Numbered from the stretch's first letter, positions 25,718 to 35,193 are shown. The stretch is DNA of 64,000 nt from Actinomycetota bacterium (GCA_005888325.1 VAWU01000024.1:87721-151720); one strand, 5' to 3'. Made by a program: numbers and translations. Notes: generated from the sequence alone by a model not told the origin.

Positions 25718-26561
25718 CGGGCACCGCGAAGACGACGACGTTGTCGCGATAGAACCGTTTCGATGTGTCGTACAGACCGCCGCAGGTGACGAGGGCCAAG
25801 GTGGGCCCGCCGGTTCGGGCGAACAGCATGTCGATCGGCAGCTCGCTCTTCAGGTACTCGCGGCGGGCCTCGACCCGCCAGGCACGGGAGGAGCCGTCCT
25901 GGTAGTCGACGGTGACGGTCGCGCCGGGGTCCAGCCGGCTGAGACGGAAGAACGCGCCGGGCCGGCCATTGTGGTCGACGTGGCCCGCGATCACGGACGA
26001 GCCCGCCTCGCCGGGCGCGGGACCGTACTCGTACCACCCGAGCATCGCCGGGTCCGCCGGTGCCTCGAGCAGCGGCGAGCCGGGGACGACGCCGACCGGC
26101 ACGGTCGGCGCGTCGAGCCCGAGCGAGGGGATGTGCACCGCCACCGGACGGTTCACGAGACGCGCGGGCTGGTCCTGGAGGCGAGCCGGGTAGGTCTCGA
26201 CCGGCGGCCGGCCCGGAGCCAACGGCACCGCGGTGATGGGAGTGGTGGCCGCGCGCGCGGCACGGATGCCTGTCAGCGCACCCACGTCGGACGCGGGACG
26301 GGTGGCGAACCACACGACCGGCAGCCCCACGACGCCGGCCGCGCTCAGGGCGAAGCAAACGCGGGCGAGGTTTCGGGCCCGGTGGCGACGCCTGTGGCGC
26401 GGACGGTAGAAGCCGAGTCGCTTGCGCGGCGCGTGCCTCGCGCTCGAGATCGCGCGGTCCCGCCGCAACTCCCGCAGCCCGAGGCCGACGAGGACGAGCG
26501 CCCCGGCGACCCGGCCCGCAGGACCGAACCGCCGGCTACCGGGTCGCGCGTTCGGCGACAT
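25710..26561 (-). CDS. Class F sortase
   Basis: About 283 residues. Two hydrophobic N-terminal segments (about 13-32 and 70-90) flank a basic region. The sortase beta-barrel starts PVAVHIPSLGLDAPTVPVGV, with the catalytic His in SVIAGHVDHNG, catalytic Cys in LALVTCGGLYD, and Arg in RFYRDNVVVFA; the VTCGG and DNVVV forms are typical of class F. It would join sorting-signal proteins to the cell wall. It overlaps the end of the DUF4397 gene upstream by 26 bases, indicating coupled translation. Candidate substrates nearby are the LAQTG protein and possibly the DUF4397 protein. Confidence 0.88.
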   Translation of the reverse strand: MSPNARPGSRRFGPAGRVAGALVLVGLGLRELRRDRAISSARHAPRKRLGFYRPRHRRRHRARNLARVCFALSAAGVVGLPVVWFATRPASDVGALTGIRAARAATTPITAVPLAPGRPPVETYPARLQDQPARLVNRPVAVHIPSLGLDAPTVPVGVVPGSPLLEAPADPAMLGWYEYGPAPGEAGSSVIAGHVDHNGRPGAFFRLSRLDPGATVTVDYQDGSSRAWRVEARREYLKSELPIDMLFARTGGPTLALVTCGGLYDTSKRFYRDNVVVFAVPVT

Positions 26562-27390
26562 GCCCCCGGCGACGGGATCGGAGCGCGGGTGCCGTCATCA
26601 CTGCGAGCGCGAGGAGCACCATGAACACGGCGATCGGGAACCGGGCCGGACGCGCCAGCCCGTCGGTGCCGGTGGGCACACCCGCCGGTGCGCTCGTGAG
26701 GCCCTGCACGGTCTGCGTCAGCCAGCCGACGCTGTTGTCGGAGGTGGAGCCGATCAGGTAGAGGAACTGCACGGTACCGTCGGCGAGCGTCACGCGGTCG
26801 GGCGGCACGACGGCCGTGCCACCGCCGGCGGCGTCGACCGTCACCTGATGGGCGGCCGCCGACAGCTCGAGGGCCGGCGACTGGTTGGGGTTCACCAGGT
26901 TGGCGGCGAGCGGCGTGCCGTCGACGATCACGTTGACCGCGGGTGCGGCGGCCGTGTGACGCACGACGAGGCGGGCGGTTCCTGGCGCGACACGGTTCAC
27001 GTCGTTGTCGAACTGCGTCATCGTGGGCTTCCCGTCCTGCGCCATGTGGACGACGGCCGAGATGTTGGCGCCCGCGGTGACCTTCAGCGTGCCCGCAACG
27101 GCAGGTGGAGAGTTGGGGTCGGCCTTGGCTTCACGCACCGCGACCGCGTGGTCGCCGGCGGGGATCTGCAGCGGCGCGGTGGTGCGCTCGGGCTCGAAGC
27201 CCTGGAGCGCCACCTTGCCGTCGAGGTAGACGTCGGCCACGAGGCCTCGGAACGCGTGCACGATCGTCACGGTGCCGGTCGGCACTTGTGCCGACGCGGG
27301 AGTCGCCGACGGGGCGACGAGAACCAGTGCGGCGATGAGCGCCGGTCCGAGCGCGACTCGTCGGCGCAGCCCACGCGTGATCCAAGGCAT
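26536..27390 (-). CDS. Exported DUF4397 protein with C-terminal membrane anchor
   Basis: About 284 residues. Signal peptide (VALGPALIAALVLVAPSATPASA), then two Ig-like DUF4397 units: TGTVTIVHAFRGLVADVYLD and ARLVVRHTAAAPAVNVIVDG. A Pro/Gly linker and a C-terminal helix (RFPIAVFMVLLALAVMTAP) with an Arg-rich end anchor it. DUF4397 proteins commonly neighbour class F sortases in Actinobacteria. No clear LPXTG or LAXTG is present before the helix. ATG 27390 is preferred, with GGGAGGGG about 6 bases upstream, over an upstream start that would break the signal peptide. Confidence 0.8.
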   Translation of the reverse strand: MPWITRGLRRRVALGPALIAALVLVAPSATPASAQVPTGTVTIVHAFRGLVADVYLDGKVALQGFEPERTTAPLQIPAGDHAVAVREAKADPNSPPAVAGTLKVTAGANISAVVHMAQDGKPTMTQFDNDVNRVAPGTARLVVRHTAAAPAVNVIVDGTPLAANLVNPNQSPALELSAAAHQVTVDAAGGGTAVVPPDRVTLADGTVQFLYLIGSTSDNSVGWLTQTVQGLTSAPAGVPTGTDGLARPARFPIAVFMVLLALAVMTAPALRSRRRGHVAERATR

Positions 27391-27584
27391 ATCCCACCCC
27401 TCCCAGGGTTGCCAAACGGGCACAGGCTACACCTCTCCTGTCGCGACCCTCCGGGCCGTCGAGCCGGTCGACCCGCCACGGAACGCGGCGCACCCCATCC
27501 CCAGCCGGCGAACGCCAACGGCCATCACCGTGCCCACCGGCGGGCATCCAACCGCCGAGCCAGGCAGGGCGTCATCCTTGACGG

Positions 27585-30212
27585 GTGCGCACGGAGACCG
27601 ACGCCAGGGCAGGTCAGATGGGTCAGGCGGGTCACGCCGGACGACCGGGCCAGGAAGAGGTCGAGGCCCGCCGGGGGGATGCCGACACATCTCGTATACG
27701 CGACGAGACGCTGGCCGAGTGCAACCGGCTCCTCACCGATGCCACGCGCGTGGTGCACGAGGCCCGGGTCGTCGCCGAGGGCATCAAGTCCGAGATGCTC
27801 GCCGAGGTCGAAGAGGAGACCCGGCGCCTGCTGGCCGAGACGGAGGGCAGGCGCACCACCGTCGTCGACGAGGCGCGCCGCATGCGCGACGAGATCCTCG
27901 CCGAGGTCGACGAAGAGGCGACGCAGCTGTTGGCCGACGCCGAGCGCCGGCGCGACGCGATCCTCGACGAGGCCGGTCGCATCCGCGACGAAGCCGAGGA
28001 GCTGCGGCGCACGGCGCGGAGAGACGTCGAGCACGAGCGCGAAGCGGCGCGCGAGGAGGCTGCGCAAGAACGCGCGGTGATGCTCGTCGAGGCCGAGCGG
28101 GAGGCGGCCGCGAGGGTCATCGAGAGCGATGCCGAGGCGGCGCGACTTCGCGAGCAGGCAGAGCGTGTCCGCGCGGACGCAGATGAGTCCCGCCGCGCGG
28201 CACTGGCCGACATCGACCAGGAGCGCGACGCGGCTCGCGGCGAGGCGGCGCAGGAGCGGACGGCCCTGCTCCGTGACGCCGAGGGTGAGGCAGGACGTGT
28301 GCTCGAGGAAGCGACCCGACAGATCGCGGCGCGCGAAGCGAGCCTGCGGGCCGAGATCGAGCGCGAGCGCGACGCCATCGTGGCCGGCGCGCGGGCCGAG
28401 GCGGCGCGCGCACGGGATGAGCTCGACGAGATCGAGGCGGAGACCGAACGGCTCACCCAGGAGGCCGCCGCCGCACGATTGTCCACCGAGCAGTCCCAGC
28501 GGGAGGCCGACGAGCTGCGGGCTTCGGCCCAGGCCGCCGCCGACCGCATGCGCCTCGAGGCCGAGGAGCGGCGCGCCTCGATCGAAGAGCAGACCGAGCG
28601 CGACATCGTCCAGCGGTGGGCCGAGGTCGACGACGAGCGCGCGACGGTTCGTCAGGCGACCGAGCGGGCGCGGGTCACGCTCATCGCCGACGCCGAGCGC
28701 ACCGCGGCCAACGTGCTCGTCGAAGCGGAGATCGAGCGCCAGCGGGCCCGCGAGCTCCTCGAGGAGGCCGAAGTCGAGGCGCAGCGCGTGCAGACCGCGG
28801 CGCGCGAGCGCGCCCGGCACGAGCTCGAGCTCGAGCGAACCGCCCTGCTCGACGACGCGGCGGCCGACATCGAACGTCGCCGGCGCGAGGCCGAAGACGC
28901 GCGCGCCGGCGCGGAAGCCGAGGCGGCCCGCATCCAAGCCGAGGCGGCCGTCGCGGCGACCGAGCGCGAGGAGGCCGCGCGCGACGCGGACTCCCTCCGC
29001 ACGCTCGCCGAGGCCGACGCGGAGCGCATCCGCGCCGCGGCCACCGAGGAGGCGGGCGTCCTCGTCGGGCTGGCCCAGGAGGAAGCCGACCGTCTCCGTA
29101 CGCAGGCGACGGTGGCGGTCGAGTCAGACGCAGCCGTCGCGCAGGATGCCGAGCGCGTGCTCCTCGAGGCCCGGGTCGAGGCCGACCGTGTGCTGACCGA
29201 CGCGCTGGCCGAGCGCGAGCGCCTCAGCTGGGACGCGCAGGCCGAGGCGCAGCGCATCGTCGGCGACGCCCGCAACGAGGCGATGGTGCTTCGGGCCGAG
29301 ATCGAACGGATCCGCGCCTCGCTCGCCGCGGCCGAGGCCCAGGCGACGGAGGCCCAGGCGACGGAGGCGTCCGCCCTGGGAGCGCCGGCGGTCACGCCTG
29401 TGCCGCTCGAGCCGCTCGAGCCCTTCACCGGCGCACTGGCTTCCGACGCGCCCGCGACCACGCGATCGGTCATCGAGGACGCGTCGAAAACGGTCGAGAT
29501 CCCACGCGAGGTCGTCGAGCGGGTGGCGCCGAAGGTGCCCTACGTGCGCGAGTACGGGCTCCGCCGCGACCCGGTCGAGCCCGAACCGCCCGAGGTCACC
29601 GGTGTCGCCACCCAGCCGCGCCCGGCAAGCTCGCGGCGGTGGCTCGTCGAGATTCCGGTGCTGGCGGCCCTCGCCCTCGTCGTCGTCCTCGTCCTGCGCA
29701 CGTTCGTCGCGCAGGCGTACTTCATCCCGACCGACTCCATGCAGCCGAAGCTCGACGTGGGCGACCGCATCGTCGTCGACAAGCTGTCGTACGTCCTCCA
29801 CGCGCCTCGACGCGGCGACATCGTCGTCTTCGACTCGCCGCACCGCCCGCCTTCAGATCACGCCATGCTCCCCGTCCGCGTCGCGCGCCGCGCCCTCGAA
29901 GCCGTCGGCCTCCGCCAGCCCGACACCGACACGCTCGTGAAGCGTGTGGTCGCGCTGCCCGGCGAGACCGTCGCGGGCAGGAACGGCAAGCTGCTCGTCG
30001 ACGGGAAGGTGCTCGCGGAGCCCTACCTCGCCCGGGGCACGGTCACATCGACGTTCGGGCCCGAGCAGGTCGGGCCGGGCAAGCTCTGGGTCATGGGCGA
30101 CCGGCGCGCCACCTCGCTCGACAGCCGCAACTTCGGCCCCATCACGCGCGGATCGGTGGTCGGGCGCGTCGGCCTCAAGGTGTGGCCCGTGTCAAAGCTG
30201 GGTCGCATCTGA
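27585..30212 (+). CDS. lepB: Signal peptidase I with giant N-terminal coiled coil
   Basis: About 875 residues. Residues 35-595 are one almost unbroken charged Ala/Glu/Arg-rich helix; early repeats of 33 residues (three hendecads) are visible at EMLAEVEEETRRLL and EILAEVDEEATQLL. After a flexible linker (595-685) comes one membrane helix (687-707) and a complete type I signal peptidase: catalytic Ser718 in YFIPTDSMQP, general base Lys786 in TLVKRVVALPGE, and box E in WVMGDRRATSLDSRNFGP. The coil would lie in the cytoplasm and the active site outside. GTG 27585 or ATG 27618 may start it. Bacterial LepB is normally 200-320 residues, so the coil is an added module, comparable in style to DivIVA/Scy scaffolds. 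Confidence 0.88.
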   Translation: MRTETDARAGQMGQAGHAGRPGQEEVEARRGDADTSRIRDETLAECNRLLTDATRVVHEARVVAEGIKSEMLAEVEEETRRLLAETEGRRTTVVDEARRMRDEILAEVDEEATQLLADAERRRDAILDEAGRIRDEAEELRRTARRDVEHEREAAREEAAQERAVMLVEAEREAAARVIESDAEAARLREQAERVRADADESRRAALADIDQERDAARGEAAQERTALLRDAEGEAGRVLEEATRQIAAREASLRAEIERERDAIVAGARAEAARARDELDEIEAETERLTQEAAAARLSTEQSQREADELRASAQAAADRMRLEAEERRASIEEQTERDIVQRWAEVDDERATVRQATERARVTLIADAERTAANVLVEAEIERQRARELLEEAEVEAQRVQTAARERARHELELERTALLDDAAADIERRRREAEDARAGAEAEAARIQAEAAVAATEREEAARDADSLRTLAEADAERIRAAATEEAGVLVGLAQEEADRLRTQATVAVESDAAVAQDAERVLLEARVEADRVLTDALAERERLSWDAQAEAQRIVGDARNEAMVLRAEIERIRASLAAAEAQATEAQATEASALGAPAVTPVPLEPLEPFTGALASDAPATTRSVIEDASKTVEIPREVVERVAPKVPYVREYGLRRDPVEPEPPEVTGVATQPRPASSRRWLVEIPVLAALALVVVLVLRTFVAQAYFIPTDSMQPKLDVGDRIVVDKLSYVLHAPRRGDIVVFDSPHRPPSDHAMLPVRVARRALEAVGLRQPDTDTLVKRVVALPGETVAGRNGKLLVDGKVLAEPYLARGTVTSTFGPEQVGPGKLWVMGDRRATSLDSRNFGPITRGSVVGRVGLKVWPVSKLGRI

Positions 30213-31109
30213 CCTCGTCTCCAACCAGCGGCGGAAGCCCGCCGCGTTGGAGTGGATTCCGTTGAGCGTCTCCATTTTCTCGCGCGCTTCCGGAGCGAGC
30301 CCGTCGTCGGTGAGGGTGAACGACTCGCTGAGGGCCTCCGCGATGTCGCGACCGTCGTGCCATGCCCGTTCGGCCACCCCGGCCCAGCGCTGCAACGTGT
30401 CCTCCGCCTCTTCGAGGATCGACTCGTGGTCGGGGACGAGCCCGTAGTGCGCGAGCGCGATGCCGGCGGGACGGCGGGCCGCGAACCTCCGCATCGACGT
30501 GACCGCCTGATCGAGGTCGAAGTCGGGCGGCGGGGTGGAGGGTCGCAGCAGCCCGGCGTCGGGCAGGCGGACGCCGACCGCGTCACCGACGAAGAGGATC
30601 CCGCTCTGCGAGTCGTGGAGCGCGAGGTGGTGCTTCGCGTGACCGGGTGAGTCGACGGTCGTGAGCACCCGGGATGGCCCCACCTCGATCTCCTCGCCGT
30701 CGGCCAGCACGTGCAGCCGGGCTGCGGGCGTGGGCTCGAGCCGGCCGTACAGGTCGTCGAGCAGGTGCCCGTACACGAGGGAGGCCGACTCGACGAGACG
30801 GGTGGGATCGGCCAGGTGCCGAGCCCCCTTCTCGTGCACGTAGACGGTCGCGTTGGGGAACGCGCGGGCCACGTCGCCGACGCCGCCCGCGTGATCGAGG
30901 TGGATGTGCGTGACGGCCACGCCGGCGAGGTCCTCCGCGCCCACGCCGAGCGTGTCGAGCGCGGCGAGCAGGGCCGGCACCGACGTCTGGCTCCCCGTCT
31001 CCACCAGCACCGGGTCGGGGCCCTCGACGAGGTAGCCCGCGGTGACCTTCTCCCAGCCGCCGAGCAGGGTGTCGATCTCGACGACGCCGTCGCCGATCCG
31101 GGTGCTCAC
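30192..31109 (-). CDS. Metallo-beta-lactamase fold hydrolase (glyoxalase II-like)
   Basis: About 305 residues. The zinc motif THIHLDHAGG (HxHxDH) is intact, with a further His in SPGHAKHHLALH and Asp in LFVGDAVGV, then His in LAHYG. A C-terminal helical region (about 225-305) resembles glyoxalase-II/lactonase-like or thioesterase-like members. Its GTG overlaps the TGA of the upstream gene by 4 bases (GTGA), indicating translational coupling at the distal end of the leuB-ilvE-cimA operon. Its 3' end overlaps the convergent lepB gene by 21 bases. Substrate unknown. Confidence 0.8.
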   Translation of the reverse strand: MSTRIGDGVVEIDTLLGGWEKVTAGYLVEGPDPVLVETGSQTSVPALLAALDTLGVGAEDLAGVAVTHIHLDHAGGVGDVARAFPNATVYVHEKGARHLADPTRLVESASLVYGHLLDDLYGRLEPTPAARLHVLADGEEIEVGPSRVLTTVDSPGHAKHHLALHDSQSGILFVGDAVGVRLPDAGLLRPSTPPPDFDLDQAVTSMRRFAARRPAGIALAHYGLVPDHESILEEAEDTLQRWAGVAERAWHDGRDIAEALSESFTLTDDGLAPEAREKMETLNGIHSNAAGFRRWLETRSDATQL

Positions 31110-31621
31110 GCGGTCGGGTTCGCGAGCAATGACTTCCAGTCGCCCTGGCGCTCCTTCACCTGGGCCGGCGTGAGCCGGAGGGTCGCCTCGGGCACGAGGT
31201 CGACGATGGCGCGCTGGTCCCAGTAGTGGTGCCGCGCCTCCTCGAACCGCGGTCGGCGGAACTCCACCAGATCGGGGGGCGCGGTGCCGATGAACCCGAA
31301 GAGACCGAACGCGAGGTCGAGATCGTGGATGACCGGCGCCCGGCCTAAGAGCGACGCGCGCTTCAACGCCATGGCCACACAGCCGGCCACCGCGTCGTCC
31401 GTGCTCTCCCCCTCGAAGACGTGGAGCTTGTCGGCGAAGCGGCGCGCCAGCGAGAGCGCGTAACCCTGGTCGGGGCCCTGCCGGCCGAGCTTCGGTCCGA
31501 CCGGCTGCCGGGGCCCGAGGTCGCCGGGGCGGTCGGCCCGCCACGAGTCGGCCGGCTTGGCCGGCTCGTCCTGGCGGGGCTGGTCGGCGAGGATCACGGG
31601 TACGTAGTCGGGCGCAGCCAT
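31106..31621 (-). CDS. Conserved-looking hypothetical protein in the leuB-ilvE-cimA operon
   Basis: About 171 residues, not recognised. It has a Pro/Asp-rich N-terminus, then a compact domain with LSLARRFADKLHVFEGES, DDAVAGCVAMALKRASLLGR, VIHDLDLAFGLFGFIG and RFEEARHHYWDQRAIVDLVP. No signal peptide or membrane segment. It starts 9 bases after cimA and overlaps the hydrolase gene by 4, so it is co-translated with them; a role beside branched-chain metabolism is only a guess by position. Confidence 0.65.
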   Translation of the reverse strand: MAAPDYVPVILADQPRQDEPAKPADSWRADRPGDLGPRQPVGPKLGRQGPDQGYALSLARRFADKLHVFEGESTDDAVAGCVAMALKRASLLGRAPVIHDLDLAFGLFGFIGTAPPDLVEFRRPRFEEARHHYWDQRAIVDLVPEATLRLTPAQVKERQGDWKSLLANPTA

Positions 31622-31630
31622 CGGCGCTGC

Positions 31631-33238
31631 CTACTCCCTCGCCCGCGACTGTGCAGGCGGGGCGTGCAGCAGGCCGAAGACGATCGAGTCGGAGAGGGCC
31701 TGCCACGACGCCTCGATGATGTTCTCGGAGACGCCGATGGTCGACCACGTTCGCTCACCGTCGGTGGAGTCGATCAGCACCCTCGTCACCGCGCCGGTGC
31801 CCCTCTGCGTGTCGAGCACCCGCACCTTGTAGTCGACGAGGTGCACGTGCTCGAGCGCGGGATGGTGCCTGCCGATCGCGAGGCGGAGGGCCTTGTCGAG
31901 CGCGTTGACGGGACCGTTGCCCTCGGCCACGGTGACCACGCGCTCCTGCCCGACGTGCACCTTGATGGTCGCCTCGGTGGTCAACGCCCGGCCTTCGGTC
32001 TCGTCGGTGATCACCCGGAACGACTCGATGCGGAAGTAGTCGTGCTCCCAACCCGCGGCGCGGCGCATGAGCAGCTCGAGCGAGCCGTCGGCCGCCTCGA
32101 AGTGGTACCCCTCGTGCTCGAGCCGCTTGAGCGTGTCGACGATCTCGTTCAGCGTCGGTCCGTCGAGCTCGATGCCGACCTCACGCGCCTTGAGCTGGAG
32201 CGTCGACTTCCCCGCCAGCTCCGAGACCACGAAGCGGGTGCCGTTGCCGACCGCGTCCGGTTGGACGTGCTCGTACGCGTCGGGCCGGCGGACGATGGCG
32301 CTCACGTGCAACCCCGCCTTGTGGGCGAACGCCGACGCCCCGACGTAGGGCTGCTGGGGATTGAGCGGCATGTTGACCAGCTCGGCGATGTGGTGGGCGA
32401 CAGGGGTGAGGCGCTCGAGGCGGTCCTCGGGGATCGTGTGCACGCCCATCTTCAGCGCCAGGTTGGGGATGATCGTCGTGAGATTGCAGTTGCCGGTGCG
32501 CTCGCCGTAGCCGTTGATCGTGCCCTGCACGTGCGTGGCGCCGCCGCGCACCCCGGCCAACGCGTTGGCCACGCCGCAACCCGCGTCGTCGTGCAGGTGG
32601 ACGCCTACCTTCACGTCGGCACCGAAGTAGGCGACGACCTCGCCGACGACACGCTCGACCTCGTGCGGCAACGACCCACCGTTGGTGTCGCACAACACGA
32701 GGGTCGTCGCCCCTCGCTCTGAAGCGGCCTCGAGCACGCGCAGGCTGAACTCGGGGTTGCGCTTGTAGCCGTCGAAGAAGTGCTCGGCGTCGAACAGCAC
32801 CTCGAGCCCGGCGCCGCGCAGGTGCTCGACCGAGTCGGCCACCATGGCGACGCCCTCTTCGAGCGTGGTCTCCAGCGCTTCGGTGACGTGGTAGTCCCAG
32901 CACTTGCCGACGATGCACACCGCTCGGGTGCCCGCTTCGACGAGGTGACGGAGGGTGTCGTCGGAGTCGACCTTGCCGAGCTTGCGCCGGGTCGACCCGA
33001 ACGCCACCAGCCGGCTGGTGTCGAGGTCGAGCTCGGATGCGGCGCGGCGGAAGAACTCGTCGTCCTTGGGGTTGGCGCCCGGCCAACCGCCTTCGATGTA
33101 GTGCACGCCCAACCAGTCGAGCTGCTCGGCGATGCGCAGCTTGTCGTCGACGGTGAGCGAGATGCCCTCGAGCTGGCTGCCGTCGCGCAAGGTCGTGTCG
33201 AAGATCTCGACGGATCGCGGTACGTCAGGCGTTGACAA
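31631..33238 (-). CDS. cimA: (R)-citramalate synthase
   Basis: About 535 residues. It condenses pyruvate with acetyl-CoA to citramalate, the entry of the threonine-independent isoleucine pathway. The HMGL-like TIM barrel opens with [19 protein letters not shown], where GSQ-EG separates CimA from LeuA (GEQAPG), and has VGVHLHDDAGCGVAN and GTINGYGERTGNCNL. A C-terminal LeuA-type dimer/regulatory domain (about 400-520) suggests feedback control. TTG 33238 is my choice; it overlaps the ilvE 3' end by 14 bases. A GTG at 33271 is the alternative. It follows leuB and ilvE in one operon. No ilvA is seen in this window. Confidence 0.9.
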   Translation of the reverse strand: MSTPDVPRSVEIFDTTLRDGSQLEGISLTVDDKLRIAEQLDWLGVHYIEGGWPGANPKDDEFFRRAASELDLDTSRLVAFGSTRRKLGKVDSDDTLRHLVEAGTRAVCIVGKCWDYHVTEALETTLEEGVAMVADSVEHLRGAGLEVLFDAEHFFDGYKRNPEFSLRVLEAASERGATTLVLCDTNGGSLPHEVERVVGEVVAYFGADVKVGVHLHDDAGCGVANALAGVRGGATHVQGTINGYGERTGNCNLTTIIPNLALKMGVHTIPEDRLERLTPVAHHIAELVNMPLNPQQPYVGASAFAHKAGLHVSAIVRRPDAYEHVQPDAVGNGTRFVVSELAGKSTLQLKAREVGIELDGPTLNEIVDTLKRLEHEGYHFEAADGSLELLMRRAAGWEHDYFRIESFRVITDETEGRALTTEATIKVHVGQERVVTVAEGNGPVNALDKALRLAIGRHHPALEHVHLVDYKVRVLDTQRGTGAVTRVLIDSTDGERTWSTIGVSENIIEASWQALSDSIVFGLLHAPPAQSRARE

Positions 33239-34145
33239 GTTCCAACCAGTCCTTGTACTGGTCGACCTCACCGCGGACGGCGGCGAAGAAGACCTCCTGG
33301 ATGCTGCGGGTGATGGGGCCGGGCCGCCCGATCTCGCGGTCGTCGACCGAACGGATGGGCACCACCTCGGCGGCGGTACCGGAGAGGAAGGCCTCGTCCG
33401 CGGTGTAGAGGTCGCTGCGGAGGATGTTGCCGACCTCGACGTCGTAACCGAGGTCGCGCGCGATCGTCATGACCGAGCTCTGCGTGATTCCCTCGAGCGC
33501 GCCCGCGCTCGAAGGCGGTGTGACGATACGACCGTCCCTCACGACGAAGAGGTTCTCGCCCGTGCACTCGCTCACATAGCCCTGCGGCGACAGGAGGATG
33601 GCTTCGTCGTACCCGCCCTTCAGCGCCTCGACCTTGGCCATCGACGAGTTGAGGTACATGCCCGTGCCCTTGGCCGCGGGCGGCATGGCGTTGGGATCGT
33701 GCCGCTGCCAGGAGCTGATCTTCATGCGCACGCCGTTGGCGATGCCTTCGTCGCCGAGGTAGCTCCCCCACCGCCACACCGCGATGGACACGTTCACCGG
33801 GCACGGCAGCGGGTTGAGGCCCATCTCGCCGTAGCCCAGGTAGACGATGGGTCGGATGTAGCACGAGTCGAGGCCGTTGACGCGCACCGTCTCCTTGGTG
33901 GCGGCGACGAGCTGCTCGGGCGTGAACGGCACGTCGATCATGAAGATGCGCGCGCTGTTGAAGAGGCGCGTGACATGGTCGGTGAGGCGGAACACCGCCG
34001 GGCCCTGCGCGGTCGCGTAGGCCCGAATGCCCTCGAAGACGCCGCAGCCGTAGTGGAGCGTGTGGGTGAGGATGTGAATGCGGGCGTCGTCCCAGTCGAC
34101 GAGCTCGCCGTCCATCCAGATCTTCTCGGACTTCTCGAGTGGCAT
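33225..34145 (-). CDS. ilvE: Branched-chain amino acid aminotransferase
   Basis: About 306 residues, class IV PLP fold. It makes the final transamination step for Leu, Ile and Val. Visible motifs are WMDGELVDWDDARIHILTHT, HYGCGVFEGIRAY, the Schiff-base Lys159 in PPAAKGTGMYLNSS, and VSECTGENLFVV. Length is normal. The ATG lies 4 bases after the leuB stop, so leuB and ilvE are co-translated, and the 3' end overlaps cimA. Expression should follow the attenuator upstream of leuB. Confidence 0.95.
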   Translation of the reverse strand: MPLEKSEKIWMDGELVDWDDARIHILTHTLHYGCGVFEGIRAYATAQGPAVFRLTDHVTRLFNSARIFMIDVPFTPEQLVAATKETVRVNGLDSCYIRPIVYLGYGEMGLNPLPCPVNVSIAVWRWGSYLGDEGIANGVRMKISSWQRHDPNAMPPAAKGTGMYLNSSMAKVEALKGGYDEAILLSPQGYVSECTGENLFVVRDGRIVTPPSSAGALEGITQSSVMTIARDLGYDVEVGNILRSDLYTADEAFLSGTAAEVVPIRSVDDREIGRPGPITRSIQEVFFAAVRGEVDQYKDWLELVNA

Positions 34146-34149
34146 GCGC

Positions 34150-35124
34150 TCAGAGCCTTTCTGCGACTGCGTCGCCGAGTTCGGAGGTGGTGCCCGACAG
34201 CGACGCAGCTCCGGACACCGCTTTGTGGATCCGGGCGGCGGCGTCGCCCTCACCCAGGAAGTCGAGCAGCATGGCCGCCGACTTGATGGCGGCCATCGGG
34301 TTGGCCCGGCCCGTCCCCACGATGTCGGGGGCGGAGCCGTGCACCGGCTCGAACAACGAGGGCCCGGTGCGGGCCGGGTTGAGGTTCGCCGACGCGGCGA
34401 GCCCGATGCCCCCGGCGACCGCCCCCGCGAGGTCGGTGATGATGTCGCCGAACAGGTTGTCGGTGACGATCACGTCGTAGCGCTCGGGCCGCTCGACGAG
34501 GTGGATGCAGGCCGCGTCGACGTGGTCGTACGACGTCGTGACGTCGGGATGCCCGGCCGCCACCTCGTCGAACGTGCGCTGCCACAGGTCGCCGGCGAAG
34601 GTGAGCACGTTCGTCTTGTGCACGAGCGTCAGTCGATGGGCGCGCCGGGTGTGCGCGAGCTCGAACGCGAAGCGCACGCAGCGCTCCACGCCCCTGCGCG
34701 TGTTCACCGAGCCCTGGGTCGCCACCTCGTGGGCCGTCCCCTTCCGCAGGAAGCCGCCTTCACCCGCGTAGGCGCCCTCGGTGTTCTCGCGCACGACCGC
34801 GCAGTCGAGCCTGCCGCCGTCGAACGGGCGCAGGTTCACATAGAGGTCGAGCTCGAAGCGCAGACGCAGGAGGAGGCCACGCTCGAGCACGCCCGGAGGC
34901 ACGTCGGGAGAGCCCACCGCGCCGAGGAGGATGGCATCGACGCCGCGCAGCTCGTCGAGCACCGCGTCGGGCAGCACCTCGCCGGTGCGCAGGTAGCGCG
35001 CCCCCCCGAGGTCGTAGTCGACGGTCTCGATCGGCACCGCGGCGGCGCGCACGACCTTCAGGGCCTCGGCCAACACTTCGGGGCCGATGCCGTCGCCGCC
35101 GATGACGCCGACTCGGTGGGTCAT
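34150..35124 (-). CDS. leuB: 3-isopropylmalate dehydrogenase
   Basis: About 324 residues, compact for LeuB (commonly 340-365). It oxidises and decarboxylates 3-isopropylmalate in leucine synthesis. Motifs: [13 protein letters not shown], the [11 protein letters not shown] loop, [10 protein letters not shown] substrate region, [21 protein letters not shown], and the metal/NAD site [14 protein letters not shown] with [11 protein letters not shown]. This is the short actinobacterial type. It is the first gene after the attenuator at 35165-35270 and starts the leuB-ilvE-cimA unit. The last residues (VAERL) end just before ilvE. Confidence 0.95.
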   Translation of the reverse strand: MTHRVGVIGGDGIGPEVLAEALKVVRAAAVPIETVDYDLGGARYLRTGEVLPDAVLDELRGVDAILLGAVGSPDVPPGVLERGLLLRLRFELDLYVNLRPFDGGRLDCAVVRENTEGAYAGEGGFLRKGTAHEVATQGSVNTRRGVERCVRFAFELAHTRRAHRLTLVHKTNVLTFAGDLWQRTFDEVAAGHPDVTTSYDHVDAACIHLVERPERYDVIVTDNLFGDIITDLAGAVAGGIGLAASANLNPARTGPSLFEPVHGSAPDIVGTGRANPMAAIKSAAMLLDFLGEGDAAARIHKAVSGAASLSGTTSELGDAVAERL

Positions 35125-35171
35125 CTCCTACTTTCTTTCCGCTTCTGCTGCTTCTTGTCGGGCAATGAAAA

Positions 35172-35193
35172 ACCGCCCACCAGGGTGGACGGT
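35172..35193 (-). terminator. Attenuator terminator before leuB
   Basis: A 10-bp stem (arms 35172-35181 and 35184-35193, one G-U pair) with a 2-base loop is followed on the minus strand by a TTTTT run (35168-35172). It lies between the leader peptide and leuB, so it must be conditional. Confidence 0.75.

Noticed and set aside
26536..26640. Sorting signal at the end of the DUF4397 protein
   Set aside because: A hydrophobic segment and basic tail exist but no LPXTG or LAXTG-like pentapeptide precedes them.
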